NCBI RefSeq assembly: GCF_019097595.1
Contig: NC_080723.1
Span: forward strand, 8,688,511-8,752,510
Direction of reading: 5' to 3'
DNA length: 64,000 nucleotides
Source of the DNA: Hemibagrus wyckioides
Lineage: Eukaryota > Chordata > Actinopteri > Siluriformes > Bagridae
The notes below the pieces were generated by a model. It was given only the letters and a program-made list of their open reading frames with translations. It made no database searches and was not told where the DNA came from. The first letter of the stretch is position 1. Each line of letters starts with the position of its first letter. This document shows positions 30,486 to 64,000 of the stretch, one piece after another. The translations under genes and the position numbers were made by a program.

Positions 30486-33206
30486 TCACCAATCTTCCTC
30501 CTCCTCTGCCTCCGTTTTGAGAGGCAGCGGCGGAGAGTCGGCTGGTGCGAGTGGAGAAGCTGGCATGCTCTGACTGGCCTGTGCTTCTTCTTTCTCCAGC
30601 TCCGTGTCCTCTTCCTCCTGCTCGTCATCCTCTTCCTCACGGCCCTGCTCCTGTTTCTTCTGGCAGCAGGGTTTGTAGAGATGAGGGTCGATCAGCACTT
30701 CTCCAAAGCGGCCTTTGTAGATGATGCCGCAGCACACCCGCTGCCTACACACACAAAATTACAGCACAAATGTAAACACACAGTCACACCATCCTGCCTT
30801 TATCATGAGTTCTGCAGAGTCCCTGGCTTTATATGTTGTGACTAATATCTGACAGGATTAAAGGTTTATCTGCAAAAAGATTAGAGTTAAACAAAAAGTG
30901 CAATATAAAAATAATAATCCACTCATTCCACAATGGCACATGGATTTACTGGGCAGCAAGTGAACAGTCAATTCCCAAAGTTCATGCGTAGGAGGCAGGA
31001 AAAATGGGCAAGTGAATGACTTTGACAAGAAACAAAATGTGATGGTTAGACGACTGGATCAGAGCATCTCAAACAGAAGGTTATGTGGTGTGTTCCTGAT
31101 GTGTTGTGATTAGTACAGAAAAAAAAGTGAGCAAAACTGCTTTCCATTAAGTCATTGGTCATCGCATGCTAATTTAGCCCAGGCTTTACGATGGTCAGCA
31201 CTGACCCAGTTTATACACCAACAGGAGAAGCATCTGAATAAACCAGGCAGCAGAAGTCATTTTGCAGCCCAAGCAGACTGTTCAGGTTGGATGCTACTGT
31301 AAACAATCATCATTAACAACATCCAGACATAACATCAGCAAAAGCCACAGAAACCAAGTAATGCACACCTTCTCCAGTAGGTAAGGTCCAAGAAGGAGAA
31401 GACCGGGGAGCGGGCGGAGCCGGGAGCCAGCTCCGAGTCAGAGCCCTCATCTGATTGGTTGCTGTAGCTGGGAGACTGGGCGGGGCTAGCACTGGAGGTG
31501 GTGCTGTGAGCGTCGGAGTCTGCAAGGAGAGATTCACCAACGCTACCGTTATCACAAAACCAACAAGGGGACAGTTTTGTAACAGATTAAATGGTGGAAT
31601 AATAATAGTGCTTTAAATTAAGCTTTCACTGGAAGCTCTTACTCATTACAAACAGCTCAATTCTATAAAGTTCGGAGTTTTACCTGGACCTCGCCTAGGT
31701 CCTGCTATATTACAGAGATCATGGTAATCTTCTAATCCCTCCATATTTAAAGCATTTCATTATCCAAGGAGTTTGCAACTTTCAACATAACGTATGATTA
31801 AGCACATATGCAACAATTGTATATTTCTGAGCTTTGTGTTTTGTTTTTTTATTTTTCTTGTTGGTTCTCTTTTGTTTTCCTTGTATAAATGTGTTCTTCG
31901 GAAAAGATCAATAAATATAATTATATAATATTTCTGTTACAAAGGTTATGCTGCATTTGATTATAGATTCGCTTAAAAAGGCCTGTTTTGCGAAACATTA
32001 TATAAAATGTGATCGATCTGTTTATTAGTCTCAAAATGTTTGCTCAATTGTATTTAACATTTACTCACAAATTGCTAGCAATAAAGTAATGCTACATTAA
32101 AAAAAAATTATTAGTAATATGTACCACTCAAAAGAAGAAGAGTCGGTGGTTTACAATTTCTAATTTGCAGGATTAAGGAAAAAATATTTAAGTGGGATTT
32201 ATGATTAAAGTAAAGATAAAACTGAGTAAGGTTTTCTGAATTATAGTTAGTTTTTATACAACACACAAGCTCATTAAGCCAATTTCTACACATATTTACT
32301 AAGAACAAGCTTAAAACTGATTTATTTCTGAGGCAAATTCTTTTGAATAAATGACTGAAATAAAAAAAAAAGGATCTACTAATAATGCTATTTAATACTT
32401 TACCACTGGTTTAGATATTTTTCTTGTAGTATGATTTCATCTAAAATAAACATTAAAAATGAAAAATCTAGTAAAAAAAAAAAATCTCTCAGAAGATATA
32501 AAAGCCACTCACTGTTTCTTTTCAGTTCATTCTGCACTCTGCAGATCTGACTTGGCCTGATTCTTCTAGAAAGAGGCTTCACCTTCTTAGACTTCACAGT
32601 CATCTTCAGGCTGGGTCCACCTCGAGCATCCACCACCTGTAGATCAGCATCCACTCCGTTTTAATTATAATCACCAAAATTTATTTAACTATCAGTAACT
32701 GGTTAGTAAATGGGGTCAAGCTGTAAAGTTTTGCTTACATGATTCCAATTCTTTTTGGATCCAACCGGCAGCTTCTTCCAGCGTTTCACCAGCAGCACGC
32801 AAGCGTTACAAATTTCTCCAGAGCGCGTTTCGCAGAGGCTGAGCAAACATCAGACCACAAAGTGTAAGCGTTTCAATAAATGTATCCAACTTTCAAGTCT
32901 ACATATAATCATTACTTCATTTTAATAATCATTTTGGGATTTGTAGTCATGTGGGTTTGATTTTTCTTACACAGAATCCATTCGCGTTTAAACTAAAACA
33001 CCTACCATCTGCAAAAACATCCAAGTTATGTGAGGGTTGTGGCTCATCAGTCGTATCGTGAGTGAAATATAAGCTCACCCAAAGCAGCTCTGGAAGTCTC
33101 TCTCGTAGCGTTTGCTGTCTGTGAAGCGAGAGCTGGAGGATTTCGCCCTGCAGATGCAGCACCCATTCAGACTGCGGTACATCTTTGGCTTATGGAAACC
33201 AAACAT
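30486..33206 (-). CDS. sinhcaf: SIN3-HDAC complex-associated factor (SINHCAF / FAM60A)
   Basis: SINHCAF is a nuclear subunit of the SIN3-HDAC co-repressor. The five coding exons are 33079-33206, 32739-32838, 32513-32636, 31369-31519 and 30486-30744. All have GT/AG junctions and matching phases, giving 253 aa. The start MFGFHKPKMYRSL lies directly after the acceptor (CCAG/ATG). Cys-rich motifs (GCCICRAKSSSS, QSCFG, GEICNACVLLVKRWKKLP) form the conserved zinc-finger-like N-terminus. The middle is Ser/Pro-rich and ends PVFSFLDLTYWRR. The conserved CCGIIYKGRFGEVLIDPHLY block follows, then an acidic tail ending EEEEDW. Mammalian SINHCAF is 221 aa as I recall, and the extra length lies mostly in the acidic tail. 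Identity is certain. The phases fit the mammalian exon pattern as far as I know it. Confidence 0.96.
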
Positions 33207-35748
33207 CTGGAAAGATGTGTACAATGAGAAAGAAAGTGCATTGTATTAATAACTGATAACAGCATTCAACTCAAAACTTGTACATCTGAATTTTGTACTC
33301 CGAATTCCTTCTCAGAAATTCAGGGTGGTCTCCTCAACGTGAGGAAGTTGAAAATCAAGTAATATCACATACTGAATACTGAGGCAAGTCAAACGCAGCA
33401 TGTAGTCTCTAGAACCATATGTGCAAATGACCCAAATTATATAAATATAAAAAATACATTTGTTATTCAACCTTGAATTTGGGTTTTTTGGGATTAGTCT
33501 TTTAGTACAGTACAGGAGTTTAAAAGGCATTGTGTGTGTGAGACAACACCATAAGGATGTCTTATTTACCCTATAAAGCATCTCCACAGTATCACAATAC
33601 TCCTGTTTTACTTTAAATTCACAAAGTATTGTGAGGTGTTAATTTCTATTCAAAGACTAATCCACTTCATCACTACGACAAATTCTATTATAGTATAGAA
33701 GTCAAACAAAAAGCTATTACTATGTAGACTAAGGAATGCTTTGTGACTTTATAAACGAGCAATTCATTCTCTCTGTCTCTCTCTCATTCTCTAGTTCTGT
33801 CTCCGAGTTCTCCCTCTATCCCTCTCTCACACACACCTTTGAGGACATCCCACAGACCCTAACCATTTTGGCTCAACCAAATGTCACCAAAAGATCAAAA
33901 CTCAGAAATTTCTCTCGCTCTGTATGAATGTTTGGTACAAACACACACACGTGTGCTATGTCCGTTAATTAGAACCGTATGTATGTTATATCACTCTGAT
34001 TATTACACATTCGACGTATTCGCGCGCGTCCAAAATACAGTGTAATGGAAATAGTTCTCAGACAATGCAACGACGCGCTTATAACTCTTTAACTCTACTT
34101 TTGTTGCATATTCACGTCAGAATTGTGTTATAACCGTGTTATTTCTCGTGTTTGACGGAGTACGTGCGCGCAGCGAGGGCGCGAGCTCGCTAACTCGGTT
34201 TTCTGACGTCGTTCAAACATGGCGCCGCCTTCCACAGGACGGAGAAGGAGGAGGGGAGGAGAGGGGCGGCCACAAAAATGGAGCCTTGTAGTGCGAAAAG
34301 AGCGACAAAGTCCACATAAACACTTATTTATTTATTTTAGACGGGAATGATAAAAGTCGGTTCAGCAACCAAGTATGGTTAAACACAATGTGACTTTTGT
34401 TGTTGTTTTTTTTAAATGGACTAAAAATAAATTCCCCCGCTGAGGTGAGTGTACAGTGGAGTGCTCCATATTGGCTCCTCAGCGCGGAAGCATGACACAC
34501 CAAGCACACTCAACAACGACTTTAAGGTCGTTCCGGCTGATGTTGGGATGTCGTGCTTGCTCAGTAAACACACCTGATGCCATTTGGACTGTGGAAATTA
34601 TAACCCTGCGACTTTTACGGCTAAATAAAGAGTTAGTGAAACACTGGAGAGGATGCGATGACACTCCAGCTGGACTGCTGCTCTTTGTCTGTCTGTGCGC
34701 GCGCCGCTGCGTCACCGACTCCATGCTGTCGGCCCCAGTACTTTACACACACACACACACACACTCTCTCTCTCTTTCTCTCTACTGCAGACAGGCATAT
34801 TATCATATTTAACAAAACTATATATATGCATGTTTTTTATAGTTGCAATGGAAAACATTCTTCCCAAACGCCTACACATAGGGATTAAACACGACACTAA
34901 ACACGACAGCGCACGTCGAAGTGTAACATGTTCCGTAGTGCTCGATGTACTATGAGATTAAAGTTACTAGAACCTGTATAACAAGACACGTGTGTGCTTA
35001 TATTACTTTTTTAATATCTGTGTACAGCTTTAGCGCTTCGGGATGCAGTGAGCGCGTGCAGCAAAGCTCGCAAGGATGCAAGTTTGTTTTGAAGCACACC
35101 CACCATCATGAGGAGCAGGGGTGTGTGTGTGAGAGAGAGGGGTGTAGAGAGACGGACAGAACACACACGCACACAGTTAAAGAGCTGCACCAGCTAACAA
35201 ATAAATAAGATAAGAAATCTTATTGTATGTATGAGAACCATACATGAAAGAACTTTTCCCCCCTCGTGTTTGCGGTGCTCTGCGCATGAACTAATCACCG
35301 ATACATGTCGCTTAGAGACCGAAAGAAAGCGTCTTAATGCATCCACATCGATCCAAATTTATGTAGAAAGTGAAAAAGTGACAATTTGGAGTAGGATAAG
35401 ACATCTCCTGTGAAACGCGGTTAGAGGAAAGATGCGCGCGCCTTAAAATGGCACCGCACCGCCTGGACCATGTGCCTAATGCGCAAAAAAAACAACCCTG
35501 AGACTCATCACTATCACGAAACACGGCGCACATTTCACTGCAATTATTACAAGTCTAAAAGAAAGTGCCCTGTACCGTGTAGTGTGAGCTTTCTGACTGA
35601 TGTGACGCGGTTCAGTCCCGCATCGCATGGTCACAATTATGACATTAAAACTTACTAAAAGCCGCCTCTCGGAATAAGCTATAATAATGCAATGCTGCAG
35701 GCATAAACAGTTCAATTACTTTTTTTACGATAAAAGTGTCACTCTTAC
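33207..35748 (-). other. sinhcaf first intron, including a CpG-rich block
   Basis: The intron runs from the non-coding first exon (donor at 35749) to the coding start. It contains a CpG-rich island at about 34018-34280 with AACATGGCGCCGCC (a YY1-like site) at 34217-34230, and a CA/CT microsatellite at 34742-34784. Several ORFs of 60-120 codons cross it, but none looks like a protein. Confidence 0.5.
34018..34280. promoter_or_regulatory. CpG-rich, YY1-like block (possible alternative promoter)
   Basis: This is a cluster of CpG and GCGC motifs in AT-rich surroundings. It holds GACGTC at 34205-34210, a YY1-like ATGGCGCC at 34219-34226 and the run 'ggcgcgagctcgc'. Such islands mark vertebrate promoters or enhancers. 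It lies inside the inferred sinhcaf intron, so it could be a second start, a divergent promoter or an enhancer. Confidence 0.4.
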
Positions 35749-36010
35749 CTTGATAAAGGTCAATCAAGCGAATTGAACGCGCCCCAAGTGTTACTCATTA
35801 AACAATGCGCCACTGCTAAGCACGCTTAATGTCTCACTTTCTGTCTCGGCGTAGTAAACGGTCTGCGCATGCGCCAGCCTTGTCGTCCACCATTTTCTAA
35901 ATTTCTTCAATCAACCTAATTTGCATACACGGCTGACGTCAGGCTGCGTCTGCATTGTATTGCCCATATAAGGACGAGAAAATTACGCGGGAAAGAGAGG
36001 CGGGGCCCGT
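35749..36010 (-). promoter_or_regulatory. sinhcaf: sinhcaf non-coding first exon and promoter
   Basis: On the minus strand a strong donor (AAG/GTAAGAGT) ends a non-coding exon at 35749. Upstream of it lie an NRF1-type TGCGCATGCGCC at 35864-35875, a perfect CRE TGACGTCA at 35934-35941 and a CArG box CCATATAAGG at 35964-35973, within a CpG-containing stretch. The exon splices to the acceptor just before the sinhcaf ATG. The exact start is not known. Confidence 0.6.
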
Positions 36011-36294
36011 TGCCAAGGCTCTCTGCCTTTCAAAATATGTGCACTGCGATCCGAGTGGGCGGAGCTAGTATTTGCTACAGGCCTTTACACAGCAGCTGCG
36101 CAGATGTGACATGAAAAGCGCACGAGCTCGTAAAGTCGGTCAAGGCAGAAAGGATGGGGGGGCGTTGTGCTTTGGGTTAAACACCTCACTCCACAGAGTC
36201 ATGAAGCACAACACAATCCAAGCGTGGGTAGAGAAGATACAGATACTAAACAGGAACAAGGGCAGGAACTGCAAACCTCATGCTCAATGTTATA

Positions 36295-36832
36295 CGCTGT
36301 ACAGCCAAAAGTTTGTGGACACCTTTGTGATCATCACCCTCATATGTGCTTGTTGAACATCTCATTCCAGATTCATGGCCTCTTTACTCTTATAATAAGC
36401 CACCCACTGTTCTCTTCTGGGAAGGTTTTCCACTAGATGTTGGAGCGAGGCAGTGGGGATTAGTGATCGTTCAGCTACAAGAGCATTAGTGAGATCAGAC
36501 ACTGATGTTGTGAGAGTGAGGAGGTCTGGGGTTCAGTCAGTGTTCCAGTTCATCCCAAAGGTGTTCAGTGGGGTTGAGTCGGAGTCAGGGCTCAGTGCAG
36601 GACACTCCAGTTCTTCCACTCCAACCTTAACCTCCACACTATGTCTTCATGGAGCTGTGTGCTTTGTGCACAGGGGCATCATTGTGCTGGAACAGGCTTT
36701 GAGTCTCTTAGTTCCAGTGAAGGGGAATTGTAAAGCTACAGCATACAGAGACATACTATACAGCTGTGTGCTTCTGACTTTGGGGAAGATGAGGGTGACG
36801 GTCGGGGTGCACATACTTTTGGATGTATAGTC
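36295..36832 (-). mobile_element. Tc1-like deletion derivative, copy 2
   Basis: The left end is CGCTGTACAGCCAAAAGTTT after a TA. The right end, read on the minus strand, is the similar GACTATACATCCAAAAGTAT. The minus strand carries a decayed transposase C-terminal half (ECPALSPD, then VSDLTNALVAE and LVENLPRRE). The N-terminal half is missing. The plus-strand ORF at 36453-36830 is the antisense of this. It is clearly sister to 10967-11438 but better preserved. Confidence 0.8.
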
Positions 36833-36839
36833 CAAAGTT

Positions 36840-37975
36840 TCATCACGGGAAACATGCAGAATATTTCCCATAGACATTTAGCAGCTGAATTGCAGAATTA
36901 AATTTCTTCTGCCTTATATGTTGTCATATTCATCAAATTTAAAGCAAAAATCTAGTACTGGGTTTGTTTCTACTTGTTCAGATTTTCCACTGAAAAACAA
37001 ATATCTGATAACTAAAAATGATCAAAAATGGAGTTTGTACAGAATTTTTGAGATCTGAAATAATTCATTTTAAGTTATTTTAGTGATTAAAGTGATATAT
37101 TAATGGTGAGATCAAAATATGACTAATTTCTGTATAGAGCACATGCTGAAAACTGGTTCTTTTAATGATTTTGACTTATTTACCAAATCCCAATGGCCTG
37201 TGGGTGGTGGGGAATGCAATTCTGGTGTATAATGATATTGATATGCATTTTGATATTTATATCATGACAAATTATGTAAAGTTGGCATTACAAGTTGATA
37301 AAATGTAAAAGTAGCTTTTTATTTCCAATCAGTAAAATAAAGTGTTAAATATATATTGTTCTTGCAATTAACTGGCAGTGATTAACTAAATTAGCCTGTT
37401 TTCTTTGCTAATGCTAGGTCAGACTAGCATGGATTTCAGGAGCTAACATTACAAGTCAAATTAACAAGCTAATGATAAACATTACAGACTTGCAGAGACT
37501 GAATAGGGTCGATTTAGACAGTTTTATACAAGTAATAAAAGTTTATTTTCACAGGAGAACATTAGTATAAGTATAATATTAGTATAGAGTTTTTCATACA
37601 TGCATTTAAAAGTAGCCACTTTTGAACATTTACTCGATTATTATTATTATTATCATTATTATCTCTTGTAATTGAGTAACACTTCAACACTATCTTTATA
37701 CATTATTAACTGTGATCATTCAATCAATATCAGGCTGCATCATGGCTGACCCTGTGCTCTGACCCAAACCTCCAAGGATGGGAATATGTGAAGAAAGAAT
37801 TTCACTCTACTCTAATGTATGTGACAAAGGCTACTTAACTTAAATGCAACTCAGGAACATCAGTGAACACCCAGTTATGAATTTGCATTTGAAATGAAAA
37901 ATAGCGCATAATCATTTACTGAATAAACCTTTTAAAAAGTCAAATTCAGAAAAAAACGAGTTTGTAGACATCAGT
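36840..37975. other. Gap between sinhcaf and dennd5b
   Basis: AT-rich DNA without a gene. A SINE family A tail remnant is at 37728-37842 ('gaagaaagaatttcactcta' and 'tgtgacaaaggct'). Confidence 0.55.
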
Positions 37976-39828
37976 ACCATAAACACAGTGATTTTAATGA
38001 AAGGTTCCATAAACATGAAGATGACAGCACTTGCTTCCTGAAAGATGGAAAAATCAACTCCATTATGAAGCGTTCACAATCATCGCAATCATCAGGAAGG
38101 AAAACAAACAGTCCTACAAAGTGGTTAAGATCCTGGTAGAGGTTTAAATCAGGACAGATATGAACCTAAAGTTGAGCTAAATAATCCCCAACTAAAATTC
38201 CCAGCTCCAGCATGCAGTAGCATTAAAGGCAAAAGGGAATGATCCAGTGTTATCATGTTTGCCAGCTGCTTCAATGCCTTTTTACAGGAAACAAACATGT
38301 TCATTAAATTTTACACGGGTCAAATTCATATTAATATTACACACAGAGTCAGAACCAACCACACCGAGCCGACAAATACAGAACAGGAAGTGATTCATTA
38401 GAACATAATATGGGAAATGAACACTTTTTAGCAAAATGTAATTTATTTACAATCTACATCATTTCTTCGTAAACAAACACAGTCATTTCTCACTCCTAAT
38501 GAACACGTGATGTCCATCGTGACAGATTCCTGATCCAACCATGAGACAGACCTTCGGGAAACATTTTGCTAAAAAGTGAAATTCTAAAAAAAAAATAAAA
38601 TAAAATAAAAATTACTAAATGAACAAAACCGCCCTTATTTCCAAGCCCTATACATTCTTCAACCAGTGTCACAAACTTTTAAAAATAAATAAATATTACA
38701 CAGAAGTGAACCTGAATTAAAAAAAACCCAAAAAAGTCACACATGCATCCTACACAGGTGAAAAAACGGAAAATCAAACACTGTATAATGAGTTCAGATG
38801 GTAGAACAAATGATTTTATAATAACTAGCTTAACTCAGACTCCTGTAGCCCATCCATGGATATCATTAATGTCCATCTCTTATTACAGATCTTACACCGT
38901 GTGTGTGTGAGAATATATATTTTGCTTTGAAGCCCCAAAACAGGAAGCTGTGAAAAACGGAAAAACAAAATTACAGCAGGACAAACAGCTTGTTAACTTT
39001 AATATTGGCTCAAAAGGTGGAAAAAAAAGCACATGGTAAGAAAAAAGCTGGTCATTTAAGTGGTCAAATATTTGTCCTTATGTGAGCAGGAAATTATGTG
39101 TTATTGCTTTTTTCTTTCTTTTTTCCCCTTTCCAGTGTTTTCTGATAAATATAAAAGTCTGCGTAATTCGTCCAACAGAACGTGAGTTAATACTGATAGG
39201 CAAAATAATAATAAACCTCCTCCTCTAGAATTCTCTTCACGTGATCTAGCTTCGTGATGCTGGAATGTTTTCTGATCTTGGGTTCTGGGGCGGGTTTGAC
39301 TCGAGCAGTCAAGGTGATTATCCAGTCTGCTGTGTGCTGGTTGTTCACTGCTTTAATGCGGTTGTGATTTGGCTTCTAGTGAAGGAGGCTGAAGCCTGTT
39401 AATACTAAATCTCTGCAAAGCCATTAACACTTTTTTTCAGTGAATTCCTTTTATGTTTTTTTTTTGAAAATGGGCACCCAAGATGGCAGGCTGTCCGAGG
39501 GATGAACGCAAAAAACAGACGGTCCAACAGCAATAAAGAATCAGAAACTGACCCAAACTAGAAGGTTCTTCTTCGATAAAGTGAAAAACTCGGAGCAGTT
39601 CAAACACCAGCGACAGGATTCTTTAGCTCCAAACCGCTTTTCTCCCTTCTGCATGAACCCCGATTTGTTTTCAGCTTTGAGAGCAGCTGTTTAAACGCTG
39701 TGTCAGTTCTGGAGCATGTTTTTGTTTCGTGCTCCCGGAAAGCAGCAGGGACAGCAGCAGCGGCGGCAAGAGCAGAGGCAGAAGGATCAGGAGGTCGAGG
39801 TGGAGAAGGAGACAAATTATAAGCGTGG
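37976..39828 (-). other. dennd5b: dennd5b 3' UTR (candidate)
   Basis: Candidate poly(A) hexamers on the minus strand are AATAAA at 38442-38447 and ATTAAA at 37993-37998. They would give UTRs of about 1.4 or 1.85 kb. The stretch is AT-rich, free of clear transposons and without ORFs, as expected of a UTR. The choice between the signals is open. Confidence 0.45.
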
Positions 39829-63046
<23,218 letters not shown>

Positions 63047-63411
63047 CTGAGATGGAGCATAAGCAGACAAACAAAAATGCAAATGTCAAACCAAACATGG
63101 ATGAAAAAGCTTAAATGAATAAATGGAACTAATACATGAAAACAGGCATGAATGAGTGTGAGTGCGCCAAAAAAAAAAAAAGCATGGCTAACAGCTTTAG
63201 CTTTAGTGCTTTAGCTGGTGAGTAGCGGGTTAATGGGGAGTGGAGGACGAGCAGACGAAGACAAAACCTGTCTCAGAAGGTTAAGAAAATGTTTGTAGGG
63301 GAATGTGATGAAAGTTTAAATAAATGAACAGTGTGTGTGTGTGAGATGAGTAAATCACGTGTACTTGTCTAAACATGCTCATATAGCCTGTCATTAGATG
63401 GTGACTCACAC

Positions 63412-63461
<50 letters not shown>

Positions 63462-64000
63462 CTGACTCATTTACTGAAGTCAAAGATTGTACTATTGTGT
63501 TCTCGTTAGGAGAAACATAAAGCAGCAACAGTACTTGTGCTCTCCTGTCCCTCACCTGTGTAATGTCCTGGCTGTTGGACCAAGACAGCGCACCTTCACT
63601 AAGAATTGTGTCCCAAACTGTTTACTGAGCATGAAATAGTACAGACATCACAATGGAATCAATCTGAAGCCAATAAGAGGAAGATAAACCACTAATCTAA
63701 GATAGCTAGCAAAATGTCAACAAAACTATTGTAGCTTATAGCCAAACTACACAGATCAGTGGTTTTACAGAGACACACACAAACAAAAAAACAAAACACA
63801 CACAAATGAGGTGCAGTAATGACACAAATTCCACACAGACTATCACTCACTAGCTTTCCACAAAAATAGAGAACTCAACTAAAGCTCACCATCACTATAG
63901 AATCTCTTATTACAGTCTCTCCATAACACTGGCTAGTCGCTGTGAGTGAGAAATGTGTCTCTAAAGTTTTTTGGTGATGATGTCTGACGTATGAAGTAAC
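63047..64000 (-). other. dennd5b intron running off the window edge
   Basis: No further exon is recognised to the window end. A (GT)n array lies at 63412-63456. Confidence 0.55.
63412..63456. repeat. (GT)n microsatellite
   Basis: About 20 GT units in the 5' intron of dennd5b. Confidence 0.9.

Noticed and set aside
34456..35208. Several 60-118-codon ORFs around the sinhcaf CpG blocks
   Set aside because: Short overlapping frames on both strands with Cys/His-Thr runs from a CA/CT repeat; no conserved motif.

Overview
The window is vertebrate nuclear DNA, most likely from a ray-finned fish. It has large split genes with GT..AG introns, very many CA/TA/GA microsatellites, tRNA-derived SINEs and several Tc1/mariner-type elements of the kinds common in teleosts. 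A siluriform or other otophysan is possible, but the species cannot be fixed from the sequence alone.

Three protein-coding genes are supported, all on the minus strand. (1) caprin2 (14148-23704, 19 coding exons) encodes a cytoplasmic RNA-granule protein with an N-terminal caprin homology region and a C-terminal C1q domain. (2) sinhcaf/fam60a (30486-33206, 5 coding exons, 253 aa) encodes a subunit of the SIN3-HDAC co-repressor. (3) dennd5b (39829 to beyond the right edge, 22 coding exons seen, the start lying outside the window) encodes a DENN-RUN-PLAT-RUN Rab regulator. As I recall, CAPRIN2, SINHCAF and DENND5B have the same order and orientation on human 12p11.21, with TSPAN11 and DDX11 between the first two; those two are not seen here. 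The genes do not form an operon or shared pathway; they are neighbours by ancient synteny.

Layout: 1-13690 is gene-free and holds SINEs, LINE tails, Tc1 remnants, a 5S-rRNA-like SINE head and microsatellites. 13690-24450 is caprin2, with an apparently intact 1248-bp Tc1-like transposon in an intron. 24450-30485 carries a broken Tc1 copy, a SINE, an approximately 982-bp terminal-inverted-repeat element with a SINE inside it, and a 704-bp hAT-like element with an 8-bp target duplication; part of this may be the sinhcaf 3' UTR. 30486-36000 is sinhcaf with a CpG-rich promoter (NRF1, CRE and CArG motifs). 36295-36832 is another Tc1 deletion derivative. About 37975-64000 is dennd5b, with long repeat-filled introns.

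I found no unknown multi-gene system. The most notable items are the intact DD34E transposon in caprin2, the fold-back Tc1 derivative at 4281-4976, the 5S-tRNA compound SINE, and two dennd5b exons (49508-49618 and 62987-63046) that look like lineage-specific or alternative coding segments.
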